From Acanthosoma haemorrhoidale (taxonomy: Eukaryota; Arthropoda; Insecta; Hemiptera; Acanthosomatidae), in contig OV884015.1 in the NCBI GenBank assembly GCA_930367205.1, positions 77,701,341 to 77,765,340 on the forward strand: a stretch of 64,000 nucleotides of DNA, given 5' to 3'. Below the pieces are notes generated by a model. It worked only from the letters and a program-made list of their open reading frames with translations, did not search any database and was not told the DNA's origin. Both the position numbers and the translations under genes were made by a program. Positions 14,101 through 26,114 of the stretch are shown one piece after another. Position 1 is the first letter of the stretch; each line of letters begins with the position of its first letter.

Positions 14101-15600
14101 CCTTTTCAACTTGATTTCTGTTATGGCATGCCAGAGATTGGTGTGATTATAACATTTATATAGTCTTGCATATGCTATTCAAACATTTTCATGCATTATA
14201 AAAACCTCCAAATCGTTGTATAGTGTGTTGATATCTTTGTATTATAACTAATTTTTTTCTGATCTATATATTTGTGAGGCGTCCAGATTGGTTTCATTAA
14301 GGAAGTGAGTTTTGTTAACGCCCAAGAAGTTTAATGTAGACCCTCAGTGAAGTAGTGAGCGTAGCAATATTAATCTGCAGTTGATTGCATGCCTTTTTAA
14401 TCTTGTGTTTGGATTCCATGTCATTCCCCTAACAATCGTTAGTCCTAAATAGTGAAGTCTGTCAGTCTGAGGGATAGAACGATTCTTCTGAAGGTAAGTA
14501 AAGAGGTAGGCATAAGTTACGCCATATATATAATTTGCTAATAATGCTCCTTGAGGTACTTATTAGTAGATTGACAACAATGATTCTTATAGAGCAGCAA
14601 ACTACTTACCCCCCAGAAAAGATTTGAAAATGAGATATTATGTGTGAGGAATTATTTGCTTTAGTTTAAGTATCAGACTTTACCAGAAGATTGAGCTACA
14701 ACCAGGAATACTCCAGAAGCATACTATTTGAACTGTGGTTCCAACTCTGAGTAGTTGTATTGTTCAATGTTCTGTCCGAAAGTTGATGTGTTAAACATTT
14801 TGAGTCCGTTATTCTCATCAGTACTCTTTTGAGTAATAGTTTCCTTAAATTTTGGTAAGGATGAAAATTAAAAAAAAAAGTTCCAATCCAGTTTTTTTTT
14901 AATTATTATTATTTGTTCTTTTTCATTATTGTGTTCTGAAACTGTTTTTTTATAAACAACCATTATTGAATATAATTATGGTATCAACTTTTCCTTTGTT
15001 TTCAGTTTTATTATTATTTTGTTGTTGCTGTGTTTTGATTGCCCTATTTGTCAATTTCATTTACGGCTAACATCAAAAGCATATAGTTAGAATTTTGAAC
15101 ATTCCTGTCCTCATTACAAATTGAAAATTTATTTAGGGGGGAAAGGTACCTAGGTTTCTATATGTAATATGTAAGTTTCCTGCGAAAGAGTTATACCAAA
15201 ACTAGATGTTTCGTGGTTTTCGGATCCAGACGAGAAAGCCATATTAAAATTGGAACAATTCAATTTTTTATTTGTGAATTATAATAGCTGCTGCGAGACG
15301 ACACGTCTGCAACATTTTCTGTCAACAATGCAACCAGGACTAATCCTTGTTTGTATAGTTTAATCCACTCCGTCTTTTTAAGTAGTGTTTTTTCATCACG
15401 ACCGCTCATGATCAACGAAAAAAAAGTTGTTAAAACTACCTCTCATTTTATTGACTTGTTCCCATATCTATCGAAGAAATTTATTACTAGCAGGTATTAA
15501 ATGTATAAAGTATCAGTGATTTATTTGACTTTATGATATTTTAAAAGTTTCACTTCAATGTACTAGGTATTTTATTTTGCTTTTATGTTTTTGTACTCCC
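11200..15600. other. Noncoding stretch
   Basis: AT-rich and with no supported gene. GC rises modestly at 13150-13480 and 13720-13930 without a convincing frame. A CTGAAG|GTAAGT donor at about 14496 may mark an exon joined to the candidate at 15609. Confidence 0.35.
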
Positions 15601-15608
15601 TGCACCCA

Positions 15609-16123
15609 ACAGCAAAGCGGTATGTCAGAAAGGCATCATCGTGCAGGTAACAAACGTAAATAATTTTTTTAATTTATGATATACCTATATTATTGGTGCA
15701 TAATTCAACAATTACAATTTAAACTTTTTATGAACAAAAATATAAGGCGGATAATATAAATTTGGTTTATATATATTATGATTAACCAATATGCCAGGTA
15801 TAGTTTTTCCACTAGTGTCAGAGTATACGGTATGGGTATATAGTATGTCGTGATGGGATTTACTGTAAGTGCAGATTTGTTATAGTTGTCTCAAAGTGGT
15901 CTAATGTATAATGTAATATAATGTGTTATGTATCGTTCTAGATGTCTTTCAATTTCCCACATGCCCATTTCTCAAATACTGTTACTGTTTCAGTTTCTCC
16001 TTCTAATACCCTAGCTAGGTTTGCTTCTTATTCCACACACAGAAACCCAACAACGGCACGCAGTGAGTTTGTCACAACGAAGAATCGTCCACCATCGTCG
16101 ATCAAAGTCAAGCCCTGAAACAG
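15609..16123 (+). CDS. Candidate last two exons of an unidentified gene
   Basis: A mini-exon of 34 bases follows a strong acceptor (TACTCCCTGCACCCAACAG) and precedes CAG|GTAACA, coding QSGMSERHHRA plus one base. The next strong acceptor (TACTGTTTCAG, about 15991) starts an exon whose phase fits: V, SPSNTLARFASYSTHRNPT, TARSEFVTTKNRPPSSIKVK, P, then TGA near 16123. The product would end in a basic, Ser/Thr/Pro-rich tail, like the disordered C-termini of cytoskeletal or signalling proteins. Local GC is higher than around it. A further upstream exon ending at CTGAAG|GTAAGT (about 14496) is possible. The family is unrecognised. Boundaries are approximate to a few bases. Confidence 0.38.
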
Positions 16124-16124
16124 G

Positions 16125-19100
16125 CATCTCCAAATTACAAGTGCCGAGCAGGAAGGTTAGAGAAATACTTAGAAATATTTGGAGAATTTTAGAAAATTTG
16201 TTTGGACGGCTGACATCCCAACGCACCGACTTAGTGGAACGGACCCCAGCTACCGCCCGGAGGAGACGGGGGATGTACAGAACGGTACTGGAGTCGACAG
16301 GTTCCAGGCAGTGAGCACCACTTCCTCTACTTAAACCAACGCTTCGCCGGTTGCATCCCAATCTCACTTAACCTGCTGTAATGCACAATGAATGAAAACT
16401 ATCATAAATCGACGACACAGAGGTTGTAAGAGCGGCCCCTGAAGTTTTTATTTTTCTTCGAAAAATCATAATTTACTTATACAACTATTAATAATTGTGA
16501 TTTAAGATCTCATAAGGTAAGGTATGAACCCACAATTCCACCAACTTGTACAGTTCACATTAATACCAACATTCATACAATGTGTACACAACTAATCTGC
16601 CCCCACCGAGGATTCCCACAGTAAAGCTGGTAGAGAAATCGGAGCAACAAAGCACCCCCCCCCCCACACAGGTAGGTCAAGAGAGCCACAGACATTCAGG
16701 ACAGGAGTGGTGAATGAATCTATTTTGACCACGTTATAACAATTAATATTAGCTATAACTATAACGAAATCCTTGTCGAAGGTTTAAGTCACAACTGAAA
16801 ACATTCCAAAATACTACTTTTGAAGCAGTTATTTTTTTTAAAAAAACGTGTTCATGATGGATTCCCACCCAGGAAGGCCTACTAAAAAATAGACGCCTAG
16901 TGGTTTCTTTTTTCGGCTTGGTGACCTCCCCCAAATCTTTTTGTGTCATTGCCTTTAACCCCATGACTCATACCACAGCAGGGGCAATATATACTCCAAA
17001 ATACACTCAAGCAATTCAGGGACGAGTCTCAACAGCCCACGACTAGCCAAGGCCAAGCGAGCATCGAAAATCAGTGAAAAACACAATGAGATTTATACTG
17101 CATAAAAATAAATTTTCTTAGAGGATTTCTCCATTGATATGAAAACTGTGGATAGAACAATAGCTAAAAAGTTGGAAGCTTTCACTTTAAACCTTTCCAT
17201 TCCTACGTGATGGTGAGATGCATATTTTATGCCTTACACAATTTTTACTTGCATGCTTTTATTAGCGGTAGGTACTAAACTGAAATGTATTAGCATTGTC
17301 TTCTCGCAATTAATGGCCAATATCGAAAGCCTTAACCATTTCTGTCCATAAGAATGGTAGCTTTATCTGTCGGCTTGAGTGCCGTTAGATGATGCCTACA
17401 GTAGCAAACATCAGTAGCAATTCTTGCTTTCTTTACGGCTCTAATAACTGAATGAAGGAATGTTGATTTTTATATTTTGACATCCAATTTATACAATGTA
17501 GAATATAGGCTGTAGTGCATAGCTACTTAGGCTATTTTATTTTTGATGTATAAATCTAGGTATATATGTGTTAATTACGGGTGATCTACGCACACTAAAG
17601 ATATTTTATTTTTCTAGCAAGTGCTTTCAGAAATTTATTTTAATTCTTGGAGAATATATGCCTTTTAATAGTAGTATTCATTTTTTATTAATGTTTTTTT
17701 CTTATTTCATTTTTTTTTTAATATATAGTATAAATATGGTATGAATACGATCATTTATCACAATTACTTATTGCCCAATGAGGCAGATTATAATTATATC
17801 ATAATAAAATTGATGTTGTTGGTTAGTAAAAATATATAAAGTTGCACATTTTAATTATTAGCGGAGATTAATTCTGTCAAGGATCCCACTATGTTATTAG
17901 CAGGGGTCTCAATGTTTGTTCTTAAGGGACATAGGTCCAGGATAACAAAGATATAATTATTATTAATACATGTATATTTTTGATGTTTAATTGACGGTAT
18001 AAAATGACAAGGATCGACACATTAAAGTTATTTCCAGTTTTTAAAATGTCCTCATGGCTAAATACTTCTTTTATTAAAAATGCTTCAAAATCCTTGTTTT
18101 GAAGGATCCTTCTCTTAAATGCCCGAGAGAACATGGGATAAATTTAGATTAACAAGTAGTAAAAAACGTAGTTTGTATTTCTGTAGCATACTTTTTTTTT
18201 TTTTATTTTACATTTAAAGCTGCCTTTGATATGAAACAAGATGCTTTTGACAACCATTTATCGCAAAAAAAAAAAGTATTTAAAAGGTGATGCATCACGC
18301 AATTAATACTTCACTGTCACGTCTGCGAAAAAGTTGCGAATACCACATAGAATTACGTTTTGTAATGCTATTAAATTTAATTGGATATTATACATAACAT
18401 TATTAACAAGTCAAAAATCAACATCTGCAATTTGATAACTTATTCAATATGTTAGGAAAACATTTATTTTTGATTACTAAGCAATTCGCCAATAATAATA
18501 ATAATAAAGTACATACTTATTTGTATCAAATATAATTGATTACTTTAATAAACACAATGACAAAACACACACCCATAAACATATATACAAATAGAATTCT
18601 GGTTGTAAATAAAGCCTGTAATTAGTTTAAACAATCAATATTCTTATAGTGAAAGCTACTTATTTCTAGAACTGACGTGGTATATAATTATACAATTTAG
18701 TAGCATCCATTTTGGTTTCTGGGTGTAATAGGCGTTTTATTTTTTTTAATATCTTTATTAGAACTACATACTACATCGATTACACACCGTGTGTATTTTA
18801 TTTTTCATATATATCATATTTTATACGTAGTAGCAATTAGTAAAAAATAGAAAACAAAACAAAGACAATATTAATGATTCAAAGATAAAATAAAAATAAA
18901 CGTTAGAATTCATAAAGATAGGACTAAATGTTAACTATACAGTTTAATTTAAATCATTGAAGCCTAGGTAGGAAGTTCGATAAATGCATGTTTAATAAGT
19001 GTCGTAGGTATTCAGAAAGAACGAACTAGTAGTCCTTTTGAAGTAGGGCACGCAAAAATAAAACCTGATATTTATTTTACATAATTTATTGCTAATTTAA

Positions 19101-21980
19101 ATTTGTTGTTTTATCGGCTAATATAATATGTGTTATAGTTATTGCATATACTCAATTTTCTTTTATATGTTTCCGAATTGTGTTTGTACAATGGTATGAG
19201 ATAATGTGCGGATTATATGAGTTAGCAACTTGCTGTGTTTGAGCAAAACGCATTTGTAGAATTATTTTTAAACTAAAGTGCTTTCTTCCTAAATTGCTTC
19301 TGAACTGTGGCCAGAAAGAGCTTAAATGTTAGCAAACAGTTTCTTATACCATTTTTTTGTTTCATATTTTCCTGGATTGCACCACCGTAACCACAGGTTT
19401 ATCCAGTCGTAATAATTCGTATTTCAGGGTGTTGGAAGTACTCATTTTAAATAGATCGGATCATTTTCTCGAATACTCGTATAAAGACGATTCTCCCGAA
19501 CCTGCTTGAAAGTAAAACCTCTCTTTTCATGCCCGGGAATAAATAGCAATCCCAGACGAAACTAGAAGATTATAGGAGAGGGATGTTTAATAATATCCAG
19601 ACTTATAGAAGATCCCCAAATAGCATAACGCCCGTTAAAAAAATTTGAATAAACTTTAGGATAAAATAACTAAATATATAATTAACAGAACAGTCTCTTT
19701 CGTTTATTGTCCATGTAAAAACATCGTTGTATCAACGTGTCCCTTTTATTACAAAAAAAATTTTGGGGAAAAAAAAACTTTTTAAATTTAATTCAAAGTT
19801 TAATATGATCCAATGGTCCTGGATTAGTGTGAAATGTCACCAGTACTGTTTAGAAAATTATAAATAAATAAACTATTGCCTCACTATGCATTTACCACCT
19901 GGAACTATGGTATATGTAGTCCAGTGATGATAGTAAATTATTCGCAGATTTTCGCTTTTATAACGAAATGTATGCAGTGTGACCGTCACTAACTCGTAAT
20001 CCTCAATCTTTCATTAATTTTGTTCTTAGCATAATTTTCTTAGGAGCTTTAACAGCTGCTGTTACTTCAGCTTAAATATCACCTCTAATCTTAAAGACAC
20101 TGTTGAAACAATCTTAAAAAAAAAAAAAAGATTGGTGAACGAAACATTTTTTTTTCCTAACTAGGAACGGTAATAGGGTAACCCCTTTATAACTTAAGGG
20201 TAAGGGTAAATGAAGCAGCTTCACATAATTAGGGAATCCAACCTTTCCATACTTCTTGAAAAAGGATTCATTTATGAATTCATATTTTTTTTAACTGCTC
20301 CGTCTAAAGAGGTTGGAAAAGATTCCATTACGTTATTAGTTAAGTGGTGTATTTATTATAGATGGTGAAAAGTTGAAGATACTATTTCAATTACTGTTTT
20401 AATGAAAATAGATGAAATTTTTTTGTAATTATAGCCCCCTAAAATAAACAGGTTACTAAGAGTATCCAAGACAGGCAGTGCCACGTAACAGTGAAAGTAT
20501 GAGGATACTTGGTTTAACAAAAAAAAGCCCATGAAAAACCCCTAAATAAGCATACCTTTCACCTCTCCTAACCAGGATTATGAGCGTTAATCGTGGTTAA
20601 TTAACCCTCACCCAAACCCACAAAATGTAAGAAACCAGCACTCACATTCATATTGCCGGATATTATTAAAAGATTACATATTTTGTGTAATCGGTTACAT
20701 TATTAAAATAACTTATTATGTTACGAAATTTCATCAACTTTATAATTTCTTAACACCTTAATTTATTTACCATCGAAATGGGCTCCTTGTACAGCATGAG
20801 AGCTGCGTTTAAAAAAGGTACTTAAATAGTAATAAAATCCTTTTACGGTAGCTAACTTTCAATATAAGTTACGTATAATACAAGGTTGAACATGGTACTT
20901 ATTTTACAGGTATCAACCCTGCCTTAAGACGATTTCTCTCCCTAGTCTCTCTAGCTCGACTAACGTATGATTGTAAGGGTGTTTATATTGCATGATTATA
21001 CTTTCATGTCCATGCAAAACTCATCTGTTGTCACTTAAAGGCTCTGTACAACGCATTCTTGGTTTAAATCGACCTTCAGAGGTCGAACAATGGTCAAACT
21101 CTAGAAATAGATCAGATAGGGTCAGACCCTTTCTATATTGAGTAAATGGAATGAGGTTTGAGGCAGGAAAAGGCTCTTAAATGATAACCATTAATGCTGG
21201 CAATTTCACAAATAATGAAATTACTAAAGAAAAAAGGTGCCACAAAAATCTCCAGGTTAAAAAAAAATATCCAGCCGACTGCTGGACTATTCCGGAGAGG
21301 CGAGAGAAAGCAAAAGTGGCAGTTCAATTATTCATCACTACAGTGACTCACACTCAACAGTTGAATAACGAATAACGGGCAGTGATCGCCAAGAGCGGAT
21401 GGTTGTGTGTGTGAGATCAGCGTCGACACAACTGTTGAGACATAAAAACGAAAGTGATGCCGAACTTTTCTTGGTCATTTCCCTTTCACCTGCCAGGATC
21501 ACGGTAGTGAAATCGGCTAGGTGGACCTCAGACGTCCTCTTTTCACAAGACTCCATCTCCATGCCCGGCCTATAAGCTAACAGACAGGAACCACTGAGAT
21601 CACACAAGTCAATCAAAGTATCAGAATCGCCATTTTTAAGGTTTCCTTGAGTTTATTTTTTCAAATTCAGAAACCTGAATAGCCAAAAGGCCTACTGCTG
21701 TTGCCAATAATAATATACATAAATATTTTGGGAGACTTCAAGCTTTTTTTTTTAAAACACAATTTTCACGGAATATATAAGTATCAATATACTGGTGTCT
21801 CTTTTTGAGTTTTTATCGAAACCCTGTTTTCACCAGTGTGGATGATTAGTCACTGGTCTTGAGACAATCCCATGTTAAAACTAGGCGACATACTCGTATA
21901 TGAAATTTTACTTCGAGATCTCATTTGATATTGAGAAGAAATGAAAAAAAAATAGCAATCTGTACAAAACTTGATTTAGT
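16125..21980. other. Noncoding stretch
   Basis: 16130-16370 keeps elevated GC and may be 3'UTR of the candidate gene at 15.6-16.1 kb. A C-run lies at about 16658-16666 and AAT iterations at 18491-18507. The region at 21370-21620 is GC-richer with a minus-strand open frame of 92 codons of unfamiliar composition. Nothing else is supported. Confidence 0.35.
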
Positions 21981-21985
21981 ACATA

Positions 21986-22478
21986 TGTGTGTGGTCAAAA
22001 GTTTCCGGGCATTGATTTTTTTCGGACGTAACAGATTTCCACCTTATCACTCTTATCAATTTTCTGAGTAGTTTTACGAGGCCTTCCACACCTTTGTCAG
22101 TCTCTCAAACCACCTCCTGAATTATATTTTTTAATAAATCACTTATAGTACTTTTACAAACTTTTAACATTTAAGCGATTTCACGACAAATTTTCCTTCA
22201 AGTAAAAAACTAATCATTCTTTCACGGATATCTATACTTTTGACGAACCCGTTTCAACTAAATTAATGAAAATACAGCTTTGTATTACCTTAATACGGAT
22301 TAGTAGGAAAACAAAATTACTCCTACCTTAAATAATTTTCTTAATTAAAAAATAAATTTGATCAATCTATTTTTTGTTTAAAATTAATCATGTTCTTATT
22401 TGATCCTGTAAAACAAAATTTTTAAACCCTCATGAATATTAAGAAATATACGAGCTGCCCGGAAACTTTTGACTATAT
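21986..22478 (-). mobile_element. Internally deleted Tc1-like transposon
   Basis: Both ends carry the inverted repeat GTCAAAAGTTTCCGGGCA (left 21994-22011; right, reversed, within 22456-22473), flanked by TA-rich sequence as expected for TA target duplication. The interior, read on the minus strand, holds decayed transposase N-terminus: GFVKSIDIRERMISFYLKE, then LNVKSL, KKYNSGGGLRD and GRPRKTT-like residues in shifted frames. These match the paired helix-turn-helix DNA-binding domain of Tc1 transposases. The catalytic DDE half is missing. At about 490 bp against the usual 1.2-1.7 kb, it is a non-autonomous deletion copy. Confidence 0.72.
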
Positions 22479-22479
22479 A

Positions 22480-25025
22480 TAGAGAGATAAACACAAATAT
22501 GTACACAAACTAACTTTATAAAATTATAAAAAACATAATTTCAAACTAGACAAATTATCAGTAAAATTATAAAAATGTTTGTGCAGCCTAAAACCTCTTA
22601 CAGAAGAAGCAAATATTTGTTATATTAAAATTAATAATTTTTTTAAAACTTGTAAGCAATAATATAATTTTATAATTACTATTTTATGTTATTTACAAAT
22701 ATAATGCACATTAAAAATCAAGAATATACTGAACGTTATAGTATAAATAAATGGATAAAACCCGAATAGTCCTAAAAGGCGATGCCATTGACCTGAGCTT
22801 AATATACTAGTGCTAGAATCAGGGTGGTGTCTGACTCTCCCAATGAAAAAACGCGCTTGAAATCTAGTATCTAACGAGGATTGGACCTAGCCATGTTTTA
22901 TTTCCAATATTATTAATGTTAACTTTATTTCTTCTGGCAATGTGCAGAAGTTCTGCAGTATGTGTAGGCGTCCAGATGGCCGGAGTTATTTATATGTAAA
23001 TGAAAAAATTACTATTTTTACGTTTCATGTGCTCCTTGCGTCTATTTTTGACTCTCTTTAGGTTCTAACCACGTACGTAGTGTCACATTTTCCACATGTC
23101 ATCTTATAGACCTCTGAGCGATTTTAATGTGATCATACCTTTAAGTTTGGAGAGTATGTTACCATTATTGGAAAAGGACACTCTGGTACATTATTTGTTT
23201 GAAATTTGACCCAATTTTGAGAAAACGTGGTAAAAATATGCTTACGTAATCCACAACAATACTTTTGTCTCTCAGGATACGTGCCATACCTGTCTAGGAC
23301 ACATTTTCAGTTCCTTATGTGCTCTATTTTACTTAATTGTATTGTTCTAGAGTGGCTATTTGGTCAGTAAATAATCAATCAAAACATTAGTAAATCTTTG
23401 TTGGGATGTTTAAAAAGAACAATGGTCAGGAATAAAATTAGACACACTTTATAAAATATATTGCTTTCATTATGTTCCGGAGTACAAATACTTAAAAAGA
23501 GACATTTACGCATGGATTTTTTTTTTTATATGTTGGTTAGTTCAAGCGCCAGTCTCTCCAAAAATTGTTTTTGATTGACAATAGATTATTTACAGTCAAG
23601 GTTTCGCCTATTAAGGCATCATTAGGAGATTCGGACACTTGGAAAGACTGTATCTTGAACTTCCCCAAATATAAATATTTTTGATAAAAATAGTATACAA
23701 ATTTATCGGTAATGCCCTATTTGTATCCGTAGACGGCATTATTTATTTCAATGAGTTGACAACAAATTTTGCGATCAGTTAATTTTAATAGGGGCAACAA
23801 GATGAGACAGTTGGATTTGTCTGTATTTTTATGATCTAATACACGTTGCATAAGTCTATAACATTTCCCATTGAGACACAATAACAAGTTTTTATTGTAA
23901 GTTTATTTTTAAAAAGTGATAACAAAACTGTTTTCTCTGAGTGGAGATAAATAACATCTATGTTGCAGGCCTAGAGTGTCAGCGAGGGAGCAATAGGACA
24001 CTGGTCTGTCCACATGCCCCGCCCTAGGCCCTAACAAATTGAAAGAAGCGGTTGATTTTACGAGCAGCTTCGATTTCTGCTCTGCCTGCAAGTACTTACT
24101 GCTGGGAGTGTTGTTTTGAACAAGATTGCTATGTATCTAAATTAATAATGAATTTACTGGTGTCAATTCCAATCGAAACTTACATCACTTAAATCGAACC
24201 ATATTTTTGATCAGGACGAAGACAGCTTCATTCGTTGCACTGATTCTCATTGGCTGATTCAAATGAAATATCCCTAAAAACTTCCTGGGAAAAAAGCCTC
24301 TAGGCCGAACGTTCGGGAAAAATATGACAGATACATGATGAAAACATAAGAGCTCTAGGTTTTTCGAAGCCAAGACTACACATGACTACAGTCGGGTTCG
24401 ATTCCTGAATCGAGAACTGGATACACATTAATAATGAGATCATAACTAGTAGCGGACGAGACAGGGAATAGGTTGCTCAAAAAAAATAATGTTAGATTTT
24501 AATTCATTCATTGATAGAACCCAATAGACGATGTTATGGCATACATGTCATTCTCCACGTGAGTAAGATTCGAACACATAACAATCTTACGACAAAGGAA
24601 ATAATTATCGATTTTATTATTACGATGATTATTGTTATGTAAGAGACAAACATTATTATCGCTAATTAAAAATGTGGAAATGCTGCTATTTGATCATTTA
24701 ATCTGGCTTGTTCACGAGACAATTCGAAAGAAGGCACCTCCTAACGTACATCAATTAGTTATCTCTTGCGGATTAGGACCGCTTAGCAGTTAGCAGCCTA
24801 TCTTTTATTTATGAAAAATGGCAAGCGATATCTAATATTAAACAAACATTCAATTTCAACGTTCAAAACTGGAACCATTTTTAGGCTTCATTAAACTCTA
24901 GGTTTGAAATTAAGTTTCTTTGTTTATAAATGTAATTAGGATTAATATTTTCTAAATATTTTCGATAGAAATATATGTTTTTGTTAGCTATACTACATTT
25001 AAAAACAAGATTATCTGCTTGTGTT
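22480..25025. other. Noncoding stretch
   Basis: No supported gene between the Tc1 and mariner relics. A B-box-like GGTTCGATTCC at 24395-24405 has no A box or foldable tRNA around it. Confidence 0.35.
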
Positions 25026-25029
25026 AATT

Positions 25030-26110
25030 TATTTGTGACAGTTGTTTTGCGCCATTGTCGTTTTTGTGAGGGCTGATTTTCGAGAACAGCGCGCGGCCGA
25101 GAAGTTTTACTTCCGGATCATCATACTGGCACAAACACTCTTGAAATGTCAAAAGCGGCCTACAATGATGATGCTATGGGGAAAACTCAAGTGCTTTGTT
25201 CAAGTGAGTGATTTTCCGGTTTTAAAAGTGGGGAAATGTCAATTAATGATCAACCTCACTCTGGGCGTCATTCGACGGCCCAAATCAACAAGAATTTCGA
25301 AAGAAAAAACTCACGAAATTGTCCTGGAAGATGAACGACAGGCTATCGAAGAAGTTGTGGAGAAATCTGTAGTGACTTGGAGTTTAGTACAGCGAATTTT
25401 AAAATTTAGGGATGAGAAGGGCTGCAAAATGCGTTTCTCGACTGCACAGCAAAAACAAGGACGCTTGGAAGCATGCTTTATTTGCTTTGAAGGAGAAGTT
25501 CCGAAATGACCCAAACTTTCTTTCCAAGGTCAACACACATGACGGAATCATGATGCTATGGAAACGATCTTGAAACTAAGAAACAATCAAGTCAAATGGA
25601 AGACTCCGAATTCGCCTAGCCTCCAAAAAGCTCGTCAGGTGAAATCAAACATTAAGACGATGCTCATTTGATTTTTTCAATGTGTTATTCATTGAGAGTA
25701 CGTTCCCCCGGGTCAGACAAGTAACCAGGCTTTTTACCTAGACGTTTTGAAAAGATTGCGCAACAGTTTACGGAGGAAAATACCTTATTTGTGGCAGTCA
25801 GGGGACTGGTTTTTCCACCACAACGCTCTCGTTCACGCAGACTTCTCTGTAGGCCAAATTTTGACCGAAAATGGAATGACCACTGTGCCCCATCCTCCCT
25901 AGACCCCTGCGACTTCTTTTTATTCCCCTGAATGAAAAGGGACTTGAAGGGAAAGCGTTTTGCGGAGGTTGAAGAAGTAAAGAAAAAAAACGACGAATGC
26001 GCTGTCTCTGGCATCAGAAAAGGGGAATTAAAAAAATGTTCCGAATAGTGGAATAAAAGATTGGACAAGTGCATTGACTCCAGTAGAGAGTACATTCACT
26101 TTGTACAAGT
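25030..26110 (+). pseudogene. Degenerate mariner (Tc1/mariner) transposase
   Basis: Relics of a mariner transposase spread over all three forward frames. Recognisable pieces, in order, are: EQRAAEKFYFRI at the N-terminus; EKTHEIVLEDERQAIEEVVE and WSLVQRIL (helix-turn-helix region); QQKQGRLEACF; FLSKV with a decayed acidic block; HHNALVHADFSVGQ matching the HHDNAPAHTA catalytic block; NGMTTVPHPP; then KRRMRCLWHQKRG-like C-terminal residues in shifted frames. Frameshifts and stops lie within 25500-26060, so no functional protein can be made. The family normally has one frame of about 340-350 codons. Inverted repeats were not confidently placed. Similar mariners are abundant in copepods, which is the main hint about the host. 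Confidence 0.8.
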
Positions 26111-26114
26111 ATAC

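Noticed and set aside
16011..16367. Minus-strand 118-codon frame opposite the candidate exon
   Set aside because: It overlaps a better forward exon model, lacks recognisable motifs, and all frames are open here owing to local composition.
24390..24420. GGTTCGATTCC B-box motif as part of a tRNA gene
   Set aside because: The bases around it do not form a T stem and no A box or acceptor stem lies at the right distance.
25685..26095. Minus-strand 136-codon frame
   Set aside because: It is the shadow of the decayed mariner transposase on the other strand.
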